Below are positions 10,511-22,735 of a stretch of DNA of 64,000 nucleotides, piece after piece. Source of the DNA: Phragmites australis (Eukaryota > Streptophyta > Magnoliopsida > Poales > Poaceae); assembly GCF_958298935.1 (NCBI RefSeq), contig NC_084927.1, positions 29,214,001-29,278,000 of the forward strand. The letters are read 5' to 3'. Under the pieces are notes generated by a model, which was given only the letters and a program-made list of their open reading frames with translations, searched no databases and was not told the origin of the DNA. The position numbers were made by a program, and so were the translations under genes. The number at the start of each line of letters is the position of its first letter. The first letter of the stretch is position 1.

Positions 10511-12895
10511 TGATGCAACATTTCAGAGGACTTTGTATGGGAATTGGAGGAGATTTGTGATAAGGTGTCACTACCTCTCCTTTTGGGAGGGGACTTTAAC
10601 ATCATTAGAGAGTTTTAGGATAAAAACACTACCAGCATTGATAAGTATTTGATGCACCTCTTTAATAGCTTCGTGTGGAAATTTCATTTAAGGGAAGTGA
10701 AAAGAGGAGTCAAGTATACCTAGACCAATAAACAACTTACCCCTATTATGGTGAACTTAAACATATTTCTTATGTCAAGTGACTTGGAACAACACTTCCT
10801 CTTATGTTATGCGTGGAGCCTAACTAGGGTTCGTTTAGATCACAATCCTATTTGTTTGGACTCAGAGGAAGCTGGAGTACAGAGATGCGAATACTTCACC
10901 TTTAACAGATAATCACTCTTAGCTGACAACTTCAAGGACCTTGTTGTTCAACATTGCTACAGATGTCCTAGGTGTGATGATGGATAAAGCTTCAACCAAG
11001 GGCTTGATCAAAGGGGTTTTAGATCACCTGATTCCAGGTGGGATCACCCACATACAGTATGCTGATGACACAATCCTGATGATTGATGACTCTTATAGCT
11101 CTATCCTCAATCTCAAGATCATCATGTACTACTTTGAGTGTCTATATGAACTTAAGATTAATTTCCACAAAAATGAGGTGTTTGCGTTTGGAATGGAACA
11201 GGTTGAACAAGAAAAGGGTGGCAAACATGCTCAATTGTAAACTGGGGCAGCTACCTTTGAAGTATCTGGGAATTCATATCTCTGACCACCACTTAGAAAT
11301 GCTGCTTCTACTGAGGTGTTATAAGAAGTAATAAAAAGATTAGACCCATAGAAGGGCAAAAACCTTACCTATGGGGATAGGTTGACTTTGACAAACTCCT
11401 GCCTCACTAGCTTACCTGTGTACACCATGGGATTCTATCTCCTCCGCAAGGGGATACACAGGAAAATGGATATTGTAAGGTCAAGATTCTTTTGGAGAGG
11501 GACTGAGGATGTGAACAGATACCATATGGCTAAATGGGTAGTCATATATAGGCCTAAAGATTATGGGGGTCTTGGCATTATAAATACATTGATAATGAAT
11601 GAGTGTCTCCTAGTCAAATGGATTTGGAAGCTTGTCTCTGGATCTAAAGATACTTGGCATAAGTTGCTCAAGGCCAAATACATGTCAGATGGTAACTTCT
11701 TCACATCCAAGCAGAGGAACACTTCTCAGATTCTAAAGGCCTTACATAAGGTCAAACATTTATTCTAATGGGGAGATATTTATAAGGTTAACAATGGCTA
11801 TAAAGTTTCATTCTGGAGGGATGTGTGGCTAGGAGAGACTCCTCTAAACACCAAATTTCCTGACTTGTTTGACATGTGTGCTGATCCAGAAGCTATAGTT
11901 TCTGATTGCTGGGGCCACAATGAGTGGGAGATTCAATTTAAAACGACACTAACGACAAATGATTAGATCCAATGGGAGGATCTATCACACAAGCTGCAGA
12001 ATGTCCACTTGAATGAGAATGAGGTGAAATTGTTTGAGCTCTGGACAAATCAAAGAGATTTACCACCAAATCTTTGTATAGGTTCCTAATTTTTGAAGAG
12101 GTGTCATGCAAGAGGGCAAAGACACTCTGGGCCTATAAGATTCCACTGAGAATTAAAGTTTTCTTGTGACAAATGCTTCACAACAAACTCCCAGTGGCCA
12201 CTTCCCTCAAAAAGAGGGGTTGGAAAGGAGATAGGAATTACTGCCTGTGTAATAGACCTGAAGATGTTAACCACATCTTCTTTGGATGTGTGTTGGCACA
12301 ATTCACTTGGAGTGCTTTACGGGATACCTTTAGCTGGAATGGGTTCCCCCCATTTCGATAACTGAATTATGGGCAAGCTGGCTTTCAAAGAAATTCAAAA
12401 CCTCGCAAAAACTAGGGTTGTTTCTTTTTGCAGGGACTGCTTGGGCTTTGTGGCGCACATGGAACACCATGGAGATCAAGCAGAAATTCCCCAACAAGCA
12501 TGCGGAAGTGCTGACACTTGTTATATCATTCGTGTAGAAATAGAGTATCATTTTCAAAGAAAATGACAAAGTTAAGGTGGGAGATGCCTCGAATTATGTC
12601 AGGGAGTGGCTGCAAAGGTTTACTCCGACTGAGAGGCCCGCTACTGATGTATGTGAGCTCTTAATTGGTGGCCTAGCTTTCCTATATAACGAGTTGCCTT
12701 ATATTTGATCACTGGTACCTCCTGATGATGATGAGGCACCCTGTATATTTCATATTGCGGTTCTTATGGGCTCTTGTGCTTTCTGTTTCGTTGGTATCCC
12801 TAGCTGTTAATTGGCTAGTTCTTTTTCCTTTAAATATCTATGTAAACCTGTTATTTAGCTTTTAATACAAGCTGAGGTTATCTCTATTAAAAAAA
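10511..12895 (+). mobile_element. L1-type LINE, 5'-truncated and internally deleted, with 12-bp TSD
   Basis: The sequence ATGAACAAGGGT occurs at 10499-10510 and again at 12896-12907, directly after a run of A, so both element borders are defined. The left copy follows a T-run, as expected at an L1 endonuclease target. Contents in order: the endonuclease C-terminal half, an abrupt jump into the reverse-transcriptase palm, the RT C-terminal region and a zf-RVT domain. A full element would be more than twice this length. Confidence 0.88.
10520..12361 (+). pseudogene. LINE ORF2 pseudogene (endonuclease, RT, zf-RVT)
   Basis: ORF2 of plant L1 elements nicks DNA and reverse-transcribes the element RNA. 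Visible parts: an APE-type endonuclease segment with LLLGGDFNIIREF (about 10576-10614) and a C-terminal RLDHNPICLDSEE (about 10835); reverse transcriptase with the catalytic QYADDT motif (YADD codons at 11058-11069); the segment 11382-11768 with FYLLRKGIHRKMD and YGGLGI; and a zf-RVT block (about 12140-12330) with LPVATSLKKRGW and CLCNRPEDVNHIFFGC. A stop follows the endonuclease motif. At about 10935 the frame passes directly from the endonuclease linker into PLSPLLFNI-type RT sequence, so roughly the N-terminal half of RT is deleted. Further frameshifts near 11240 and 11770 complete the inactivation. Confidence 0.85.
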
Positions 12896-12907
12896 ATGAA
12901 CAAGGGT

Positions 12908-13960
12908 GACCGACGTGATGCTGAGAGAGCTTAGCATGCCACAATTATGAACGAGAACTAAATGGTGCTAAGGGAGTGAACTTATCTACGTTAGCTTGTA
13001 AAAGTGTGGTAACGAATCATATAGCCATTTTGAATATCCGGCAAAGGGTAAGGACGTATGAAGCTTATATTGTAGCAGACACGAATGCACCTAGATGCAT
13101 ATCACGCTATCTATATATTACTCCACTCACAGAGCTACAGTGCCTGAAATTTGATTTTTAGATGAAGACATGATGCCGAACTTTCCCAATGCACTGCAGG
13201 ATCTATGCTCATTTTCAGTTTCCCGAAACATTTCATCAAGTGGTGTAGATTAGAAGTGCGTGTGCACCTATCTTACACAAAATCAAATATCCCACTGTAG
13301 GTCCCTGGTTAAAGGCACAGATTTTACGGCAATCTTAATGTTTTCAGAGTGGAATTTCACGGAATACCGCTCTTCCATACGAGTGACATTTCCTTGAATT
13401 CACCTTCTCTTATTGGCATACAACACTAGCACAATACATCATACGTGCCTTCATTTTTCGGTTTTGTTGTTTTCATCTTTTCGTGTGTTTCTCATGTAAC
13501 CCGCTGGCTGCTTCCGTGATCATTTGAAACTTGTTTTGGCGTCGCCTGGTATGCTTGCAAAAGTCAGCGACTAAAAGTGATATTCCAACTAGCAAAACTA
13601 AACGCCAAACAAATCTTGTACTCGGCCACATTGTTCATTGTACCTGGTAGTTGTTTTATTGAGAGGGAGTAAAATGCAGAAATAGATATTTACGCGGACG
13701 GTGCACACCTCACTCGAACCACCACATACACCAGTGCTGTCGGAGTATCTAGGTGTGCCCAGTAGAAGACACGTTAGAGTATGGAGAGCTCTAACTGCTA
13801 GAGCTGTAGAGTCATTCAACTAGAGGATTTTACCTTTATATGGGTTTCAATGTAAACTAATGGTGAGAGAACTTGATATTATAGGAAAAAATTGTTGCGT
13901 CAAGTTTACACTATCTATCTCATTTACATTCTGCACTTACTCATTACAGCAGAACAAGTC
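12908..13960. other. Non-coding spacer, nothing recognised
   Basis: Mixed-composition DNA after the LINE. Short ORFs in it show no recognisable domain, and no repeat structure was found. Confidence 0.4.
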
Positions 13961-13965
13961 ATCCA

Positions 13966-14215
13966 CGTCACGTCATTAGTGTCGGCTAGGCCAGAACGAC
14001 ACTAGTGAAGTATCAGTGCCGGTTCGTAACATCCCGTGCTCGATCAATGATTGGGCCAGGTTGAACCGGCACTGAGACTCAGTATTAGCACCGACTCTTA
14101 GCACAAACCGGTATTGATATTTCAGTATCGGCTAATAATCATAAATCGGCACTGATACTTTTTTATCAATATCAGTGTGTGTTACAGGCTGACACTAATA
14201 AATCTAAAGTATAAA
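13966..14215. repeat. CACTA-like subterminal repeat fragment
   Basis: Contains direct and inverted copies of ATCAGTGCCGGTT and AACCGGCACTGA (about 14008-14080 and 14100-14180), the style of subterminal repeats in grass CACTA elements. Complete termini and target duplication were not found. Confidence 0.4.
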
Positions 14216-14399
14216 AGATACAGCTTCTTCTCCCCCAATCTCTAACAGAACAGAGAAGAGCTCTATTCTGTTTGGCTCCCGTCATTTGTATCCAATCTTG
14301 CACTTGAAGACTTCAAAATTGAGCTCTAATTGAGTAAAGTAACATTTTTTACATTGTATGGATGAAGGGATCAGTAGCGTTTTAGGAGTAAATTAAGAC

Positions 14400-15495
14400 A
14401 CTTAGAACTATTTTGGTTCCAAAAATAATATAAGATAAATCTATATCAATTTCTATCTAAATATACTCTTTTTTATTTAATGTGTCTACTCTACCGATTA
14501 AAGCACCTATAACCTATCTAAGAAGAATGTGGAAACGTAAATAAGGTAGAGAGAGCAAACTCAGCACAAGGATTTTTTTCCCTTGGTATCGATAACATTA
14601 ATGCCACTCCTAATACACGTTGGAGCTCCACAAAGGATATACTCACGGTCGGCACCCGGTCACGGCTCTTAAGCCACCAAGTCACAAAGATAATGCCTCC
14701 ACCCGGATGAGCCACCAAGCCACCAAACCACTGAGACAATATCTCACCACTAGCTTCTCTTCCGGTTCCTTACCACCGTAATCACTTCAGAGCTTAAGTC
14801 TCCGACTTGGTGTGGAGCGGCGACAAGGTGATTGTGCGGGGACGCGGAGACCCTTGTCTTGGTAACAAGTTTACCGACAAGTCACCAATACTACAAGTTG
14901 TTAGTATACCATGTCGTACGAGATTTGATCACTCCTTGATTCACTCTATAGGCAACAATCACCTAGCAACATTCTGTCCAAACTTATAAGCATTAAACAC
15001 TCTTTAATCTTAGGCTTTATCATCTTGGATGATCACTTAAAATACTTTGGTAGTTTGGATGTCTTCTCAGGTGTATATGACTTTCTCTGGACTCTAGCAA
15101 CACGTCACACCTTCAAATAACTGAGTGAAGGTATATTTATAGCCTCAAACACTCACACTAGCTGTTACCCTAACGACTCTGAAAAATTGTTAACACCGGA
15201 TGATCCGGTAAGAACAGTATTACTAACACCGAATCCTTTAGTGAGTACACTCTCATAAACTAGCTGTTGAAACCCCACTCAAGCCTATGTGAACACCGGA
15301 CACTCCGGTATATACTTCATCTTCATCGCCGAACTATCCGGTGAGCTATCCCGAGGTATCCGAGACTTTCCTTCTTCTCTGTGTAAATTACTCTGGTGTA
15401 TGTATCCGGTGCACATCACTTCATCACCAAACTATCCGGTAAATTGACTTCAAACAACCGAGACAATACAACCCTCGCACCAGACAATCCGTTAC
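14400..15495 (-). mobile_element. LTR in minus orientation, uninterrupted relative of the 5-8 kb copy
   Basis: 15160-15265 is the inverse of 7985-8130, and 15270-15400 is the inverse of 6160-6295, without the 1.7-kb insertion present there. Downstream on the minus strand come a TATA box (GGCTATAAATATACC, about 15133-15150) and U5-like sequence characteristic of grass LTRs (GCTTAAGAGCCGTGACCGGG near 14660; GGAGCTCCAACGTG near 14620). Palindromes such as CACCGGATGATCCGGT mark the U3. Exact ends are unclear; no second LTR or internal region is visible. Confidence 0.6.
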
Positions 15496-15499
15496 GTTG

Positions 15500-17576
15500 A
15501 ACCCTCTCTATCCCCCTCTCTCTATATATATCTATCTATCTATATATATATAATTAAATTTTTTACATAGAATTAAATCTTTTCAGAGATCAAGATAGGG
15601 CTATATTTTTGATGCACTTGGAACATTCACTGGCGAATTCGCGATCGGCAAAGTCGCCATGATCGGCAGCCGGCAGGCGAGCGCAGCATGACTGGCGCAC
15701 TTCGCCCAAGTTCGCGACCTCAGCGTGCTATATATACCGGAGCATCTCGCTGGGCTCCGGCGCTCGGCACCGCACGCCGAGCTCCAACGGTCTGCTCCTA
15801 CGTTCGAGCACGTCGATTAGCCTGAGGTGTCGTCGAGCAATCTTTTTTGTCGAAGCATTAGGCCGTGTCCTTTGGAAGTTGTGAAGCTAGACATCATATC
15901 CAAAAGCATTAAACTATGTTCAGGACGCACTTCGTTGCATGATCTAAAAGTGGAAGCCAGCAAAGGTTGTTGCAGCGGCGAGCGGAGCAGGCTCGCCGGC
16001 CGTCGTGTAGGGCCAAACAGGGAGACAATTCGCGGGTCCAATCTATGGCGCCACGGATACGTTGCGTGCGAGCACAGAATGGAGCCAGACTGGCATACGC
16101 AACTGCTGGTAGTCGTAGCAGTATATCCATCAAGGGATCCTGCAGTCTGCTGTGCTGCATCCTGTCCGCGTCAAAAGATCTGCTCCCTGCGTAGGGCGCC
16201 TGCCCCTAGCGAGCCCATCATTTCCAAATTCTTATTGGCTATTGCTGCAAGTCGTCAAGTCTACGAGTGAAACCTAGTAAATGAGATTCGTGCCGTTCCA
16301 AGCTACCCGAGCTAACTCGTATTGCTGCTGTGTACACAGACTCGACTCTCGAGCAATACTTTTCTCTTTTTTTTTCCCTTCAAGAGTATACTACTGTACT
16401 ACTACTACAGTACTTTGTAGTATTAATCTCTATTAACAGCAATATTACGAGCGAGTTCTTTTAAATGATTAAGAGACACGGTACTCCAGTGACGATGTTT
16501 CGAAGCGATATTCTATTATCAGTTCCTTTTACTTTCGATGAGGTAGGGCAACTCTGTAGTGTGTTGTCAGTTCTCAGTAGGCAACAAGTGCACAATTTAG
16601 CCTGCTCAAGCCTACATAATTAGCACCGTTCTTAAAACAAGTTGGACCCAGTACGATCCTGAAGATGCTCAAGTGGGTCTAACCTCTGCACATGCCTAGA
16701 CGACTAGACCTGTAATCTACGCTGCACTCAAGTCAGAGCATCGTCCTGTGTTTGTTTGTGCTTTTTATGGTATGACCCATCCTTACCCTGAGGCCTGAGC
16801 GCTGGCCTGCTGAAATGAAACGCTGAATGAACGGCATTCCAGCCTTTTGCCGACTGCAAGCCCTGCTGCAAATCTTCGCCCCGGGAGATGCGTCACTGCC
16901 ATCGTCCACAGTTTAATCCTTTTAAAGAATATGAGTCAAGCATTTCCAATTTTCCATCCAAGGCCATCTACTCCATGTACTTCTCATGCATCTCCATCGA
17001 TCATCCAGCCACAAGCAGAAGTCAAGGGAAAGGAGTCCATGGCAGCTCAGCTCAGGCGCCCATGATGTCACGAGAGTCGATGGCAGCACGGCACGGAAGA
17101 TTTCCCTCGGAACTCGTTCGGCTCCAAGATCGCCACGCCAGAACCCGTGCAGGCTCACCGCTTACGTACATATATCTGCAGCAGAGAGACGGAGAGAGAG
17201 ACGCAGCAGGAACCTGAAATGGGTCGCCCAAGTCGGTGCAAGAAGCCTCAAGTCGATGGGCGTGCAGCCGCGGAGCTATTCTCCAGACGGGATCGAGGCT
17301 CTGGTATTCATGACAGCGTGAGCGGAGCATGATGCATGGCATGGCGCCCCCAAAAAGCCTAGGCAGGCAGTAAGGTTGGTGGCTACCATGCCGGGCCTAT
17401 GCATTTCGGGAGTCAGAGATAGACAGAGGGAGATTGCCTACATATGAAGTTGTAGAATGCTCTTTGATCATACTACATCCTCGCAGTCAATTTTTTACGG
17501 TACGATTTACTTATCTATGTTGTCCTTGTTTATTTGGTCTTATACACGCATCTTCAGCATAGTGATTGGCACAAAC
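15500..17576. other. Low-content stretch with GC-rich ORF fragments
   Basis: A short TATC/TA microsatellite sits at 15520-15552. From 15.6 to 17.35 kb the DNA is moderately GC-rich and carries overlapping ORFs on both strands (15817-16270, 16847-17342), none with a recognisable domain. Several apparent starts are GTG rather than ATG. I see no supported gene. Confidence 0.35.
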
Positions 17577-17718
17577 TACTCCCTCCAGTCTAAATTAGAT
17601 ATTTTTTAGCTCTTCCAAAATATTCTACTTTATTTGTTTTTATAGGACTTCAAGTGATATTTGAGCCTTTCTTCATAGACTATCTTGTTGCTGTGCTAGT
17701 TTTCTGGTGCAGTCTTCT

Positions 17719-18731
17719 CACTAGGTAAAAATAGATAAAAAGAGACACGTAATAAGTGATGCATCGTAATATGATCCGTCACTATAATAAAAATAATAGG
17801 TTATAATTATAACCTATTATCTTAGATCAGTCATAAGTGACAGGTTATAATTGCGATCTGTCACCTATTACGACCATAAGTGACGGGTTATCCTTGTCAG
17901 TCATTAGTGACAGGTCATAACTTAATCTATCACTAATGACTAACTCATCAGTGACGGATCTTTCTAGCCAGTAATTAGTGACGGGTCAAGTTATGATCCG
18001 TCACTAATGACTTGATCAATACATAGAGCTATCATTTTATATATATGCCCCTAGGTATTCATATATTTAGATTTATATAGATATATATATATATATAGAC
18101 AATATTTATGATTATTTTTATAGATGTACATTTTAGTAGAGTAAAAAAACATTGAAATCGGAGTCCGTATGAAAAAGTTATGTCATTTTTACTAAATGCA
18201 CTCTGAATCAATATTTCAGAAAAAATATCATCGGTGACAGGTCATAATTGTGATCTGTCACCTATGACTTGCATAAGTAACGGGTCACAATTATGACCCG
18301 TCACCTGTGAGCTTTGGTAGCGAAGGTTAAAAGGATAGTATATTAGGTTTCTATCACAAATATGCGATAGCTGACGTGGTAAGGGAGTCGCGCTCGAGGT
18401 CCTAGGCGCGGGTTCAAGTCCCACGAAATGCAAAAGCCAAAATATATTTAAAAATAATGTGGATTCGGCATATACAATGAGCACGGTATTAGAGTGGCTC
18501 TCAGGTAACAAAATATTTTGTTTGACTTTTTTCGTGTAAAAAAGCTAGAAAAACATTCGTGAGTCATAAGTGACAAGTCAAATTTTGACCTATCATCAAT
18601 AACATCATTGGTGGCAGGTCTTTACTGGTTACTTATGACTTGTTATAAGTGACGCGTTCGAAGTGACATTTGTGGTATCCGTCATCATCACTATTATAAC
18701 CTGTCACTTTTAAGTTTTTTTTTATGTAGTG
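17719..18731 (+). mobile_element. Non-autonomous CACTA element 1 (1013 bp, TSD TCT)
   Basis: Begins CACTAGGTAAAAATAG and ends with the inverse of CACTACATAAAAAAAAAC. It is flanked by TCT on both sides (17716-17718, 18732-18734). The subterminal regions are filled with direct and inverted copies of AGTGACGGGTCA and its variants, the hallmark of grass CACTA elements. No transposase is present. Confidence 0.88.
18366..18426 (+). other. tRNA-like A/B-box module inside CACTA element 1
   Basis: TGGTAAGGGAG (18377-18387) resembles a pol III A box and GGTTCAAGTCCCAC (18411-18424) a B box, with tRNA-like spacing. A tRNA fold is not intact, so this is not called as a tRNA gene. Confidence 0.5.
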
Positions 18732-18793
18732 TCTATTAATAAATATTTGATCAAAATTGCAAAGACACTTATTCCTATTAGGAGAGAAGGGTA

Positions 18794-21250
18794 GTATCAC
18801 TAGACAACACCCTATTAATATAGGCTACTCCCAGCGTTGAACCCAAATTTATAATTGTGGCGGGCATATGATATGAGTCTATTCAGCTGCTCCTTAATTC
18901 TTGTGCAAACATAACATAGAGAGTATTATCCTTACGCATTTTGCTAGGCAACAATGACTGAAATCATGCCTCCTCACTCTCGACATAATTTCAGTTGCTC
19001 GCCGACAAGGTTTAGGTGGTGGCCAGGCTTAGGTGATGGCCGGGGCGGTGGCCGCACAGACGGTGCATGGTGCTGGGGCGGCAAGGCAGGCTGGAGGTAG
19101 GAGAAAAGTTGTGAACCACTGGATGTCCAACCAACGACTCATAACTATCGAGTATATTTGACGTGAAAATTCAGTCTGACTCTGCAACGTACAGAATCGC
19201 CCTTATTCCCACTATTTGCAATTGTGGTCAACTTTTTTTATCCCGTGGATTTCTCATACCGATTAAGTTCCTAACCTCTTGATAGGCGACCGTGTCAATG
19301 TACATGATTAGGATTTAATAATAATTTTTAAAGGTTTATTATAAATGTGGTATATTCAGAAGATAGATTATCATCGTATATGTTTCGATTATCCGATATG
19401 GTAGGTTTTTAATCGTCATGAGTTAAATAAGGCATATGCAGATATTCTACATAGTTTATCATGTTTTATATGAAAATCATCTAGGGTTAGTAAAGAATCA
19501 TGTAGATATTCAAAAGTAATACAATCAGTAAGGTTACATTTAGAGACTCTGAGTATGGTATGTCTTTCAAAACTGAGAGAGGATGGGTATGTCTAATAAA
19601 GATGAAGAAGGAAACAGAGAAAAATAGAGAGAAAGGGAAATGAGGTTGGAAGCTAGAAGTTAGACAAACAATATGAAGTAAGTCTAGTCGGATGCAAGTA
19701 TAAACAACATATTAAGATTCATAATAAATTTAAGCCACGGTTAGATTTATCCTACAATAGCTTTAGGGTTTTGAATATGAGAAAACTCACTACAATCTTT
19801 AGTGTTAGATCTAGACACACCCCAAAGTAATTGTTTTTTTTTTGGCTGAGATTGATTATTTTGCTAAGATTAATTAAGACAATATGACACATGACTGTTA
19901 TCCTACTAGAATTTTGAACTTGCATAAAATTAAGGTAAAATCTAATTTTCAAGCGTGCGGACGTTTAATTGTCTATCTCGCTCGCTCGTTGACACTGAGC
20001 CGCCCTCCCGCTCGTGAAGACAAGTTAATGCTTCCTCAAAATATCTTGCTCCACTCATCGCCAAACCAATCTTTCTCCCTCTCATCCACTGCTCCTCCCC
20101 GAAATCTCTACCTCTCCTCCCGTATCAACAAGCAAGTATCTGTGCCATGGTATTTGGGTTAAGGGGGAATAATTACTATAGAACTCCCTAATGCTGGCCT
20201 CTCACTCCCAATCTGGAAGCGCCGTCAAGCCACCCATGTACACTTGAATCACTAGGAAACAGCAATTCAATGAACAGCTGAGAAGAACCCCACCAATCGA
20301 CGTCACACTCCCATCTCACTTTCTCTGAGCCTGCTCAATCACCACCAGCCCTCCAAGCCCCGCAGCGACAATGACCGGCATGCCGGATCTAGCTACGAGG
20401 GTTTCCCAGACCTCATCTATTATGCGCAGATTACACACTCCTCTTCGTCGTGGTTCGGTGAGATTCGAGTGAGACTAGGGTGTGCCTCATCTTTTAGTGG
20501 ATCCACATGGCCATCTGCGATGACACACCACTCCACCGCCCTTTACAACCGCTAACCATGCGTGCGTGGACGTCCTAACCTTGTCCTTAGCCACCAGCGT
20601 GCTAAACTTGCTTCTATGTTCAAATATATTTCTCTTAGATCTCGTATGATTTTGCGTGTAAACAAAAACAAATGTGCTTTCTTATTTTGTATACCTTTAC
20701 TTTTGTAAATTGAAACAAATTGGCTTGTCAGATTCAATGAATTTGCTTGTTAATCAAAACAAAATTGCTTTTTGTGTTTGTATACTTCCTCTCTAAGTTA
20801 GAACTAATTTTTTAACGCAAATTGAACCAAATTTATCTTCTGAATTCGTATGGATTTGCTTGTAAATGAATTTCTCATTCATACATATTTTCTTGCAAGT
20901 TGAAATATATTTGATCTCCTTTATTTAAACTGTTTTTCTTTAAATTGATACAAATTTGTTTTTTCCCCTCAGCTGTACTGTAAATGGTGATCGCAGGATC
21001 GCTAATAACCCATAGCAAATGACATATTTTGCTAAGTTAGTGGAGGTGTCAGGAAGGGGAGGAGAGAGCGTGCAAGGTGGTTGGTTCGCGTTGCGCTTCG
21101 TAAGACACCTGGGTTTCCAGAAATAGGAAGGTGGAGGGATACATGTTTGTTGGATAGCCTAATTTGGTTGTGCAGGTCAAGATATTAACGCATGCATGGC
21201 CGAAATTTAGTTAAACCCTAAAATTAATCTCGTGTTTTTCTCTTCGATAG
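18794..21250. other. Non-coding spacer, mostly AT-rich
   Basis: Includes a GC-rich patch near 19010-19100 and another near 19960-20560, then AT-rich DNA with recurring AAACAAATTTG-like phrases (20600-20970). No ORF with recognisable content. Confidence 0.35.
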
Positions 21251-21261
21251 ATATTCTAATT

Positions 21262-21523
21262 TAAATAAGTATTTATATAATTGACTATAACAATTATCAA
21301 CTATTCTAAAATTAATATGATATCCCTATTTTAAATAAGTATTTGTATAATCGACTATAACAATCATCAACTATTCTAAAATTAATATGAGTCCGCATGT
21401 AAGAGTATTAAAAGTTTACATGCGTTCTAAATAAGTATTTGTATAATCGACTATAACAATCATCAACTATTCTAAAATTAATATGAGTCCGCATGTAAGA
21501 GTATTAAAAGTTTACATGCGTTC
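21262..21523. repeat. Tandem repeat: two identical 96-bp units plus a diverged 70-bp copy
   Basis: Units at 21332-21427 and 21428-21523 read identically base for base, both starting TAAATAAGTATTTGTATAAT. A shorter diverged copy (21262-21331) precedes them. The identity implies a very recent duplication within an older repeat. Confidence 0.9.
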
Positions 21524-21999
21524 TAGAATGCACTATAGACTAACTTACATATTAGTAGCTAGTTTTTCTTTTTTTGATGTATAAAAAAATATTGATACGA
21601 ATATGCTTATAACCAGGTGACATGAATCGTTGGAGATGTCCTACACGCATGTATCAGTATTGGAGATGCAATAGTACCATCTTGGTTTGTACTTAAATGG
21701 TGGCAAGAATCAGCTCTTTTTATATGGTCGTGAGTACTGCATAATTAATGACAGGAAGATACATCACTAGCGATAAAGATATGGTATACTAGTGATAAAG
21801 ATAAATTACCTTAATTAGGCTGATTACTGAGATTATGTGCCTAACGTGCCATCAATACATCAAGCGTATTTGTAACATTTAGGTAGCATTTGGTTGATTA
21901 AATAAAGTTGAATGAGATGAGATGTATCGGATGGGGTGGTTCTGGACGTGATGGTTCTAGATGAGGTAATATAAGTAGATTGTTAGGTTAGATGTATAG

Positions 22000-22565
22000 A
22001 ATAGCATGGAAATATATTTGGTTGGATGTATGAGATCAAGGCTGAAACGGTAGCGGTAATTCCTGTTTTACCGGACATCATTTTCGCGAACTTCTGACCA
22101 TTTCTTGCGGTATTGGTATCCCAAGTAATTGGAAATGATATCAGTAATTTGAGTTGGAAACTAAAACAAAAACGATTTTGCATCCTTCCTACTGTTTTCG
22201 AATATTTCCGAACACCAAGATCAGTGCTGCTCAACCTATGTTAGGAAAGAACAAGATCACACTACAACCTAATAAGAAATCAACACCACAGCCTACCAAC
22301 AATAAACCCAAGAGTCCTCCACAAATAGGTTGTTTGGTTAGATGTATGCAATAGTACGAGAATGTGTTTAGTTGGATGTATAGAATCAAGGCTAAAACAG
22401 TAGCGATAATTCCTGTTTTACCGAACATTGTTTTTACGAACTTTCGACTATTTCTTGTGGTATCGGTATCTCGAGTAATTAGAAATGATACTGATAATTT
22501 GAGTCAGAAACGAAAACGATTTTGCATCCTTCCAACCATTTCCGAATATTTCCGTTTGTAGCGGT
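22000..22565. repeat. Direct duplication of the hAT left subterminal region
   Basis: About 22000-22215 and 22348-22565 are diverged direct copies: both contain TTGGATGTAT(A/G)(A/G)GAATCAAGGCT-like sequence, then TAATTCCTGTTTTACCG and ACGATTTTGCATCCTTCC. They are separated by a roughly 115-bp unrelated CA-rich spacer. Confidence 0.75.
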
Positions 22566-22735
22566 AATTTCGACCGGTAATTACTGATTACCTACAATTC
22601 ATCTGACGCCACCCTATCGGTCCAACCCATCTCCCGATCGGATCAGCCCAAGCCCAACATTGCTGCCAAATCGGCTTCAACCCTCACGAGTGAGAGTGAC
22701 GCGACCAGCATCGCCACCGGCTAGTCTGCCTCATT

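Larger units (their letters stand above)
17579..18791. mobile_element. Stowaway-like MITE split by a CACTA insertion
   Basis: The left end CTCCCTCCAGTCTAAATTAG (after TA at 17577-17578) and the inverse of the right end, CTCTCCTAATAGGAATAAG (before TA at 18792-18793), resemble the Stowaway signature CTCCCTCCGTxCCxAAAT. Removing the CACTA element at 17719-18731 and one copy of its TCT duplication leaves about 200 bp, a normal Stowaway length. Confidence 0.5.

Noticed and set aside
15817..16270. Possible gene with a TATA-like sequence near 15730
   Set aside because: The longest frame starts with GTG, has no recognisable domain, and ORFs of similar length exist on both strands.
18366..18426. Functional tRNA gene
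   Set aside because: A/B boxes are present but the acceptor and anticodon stems do not pair; it lies inside a transposon.
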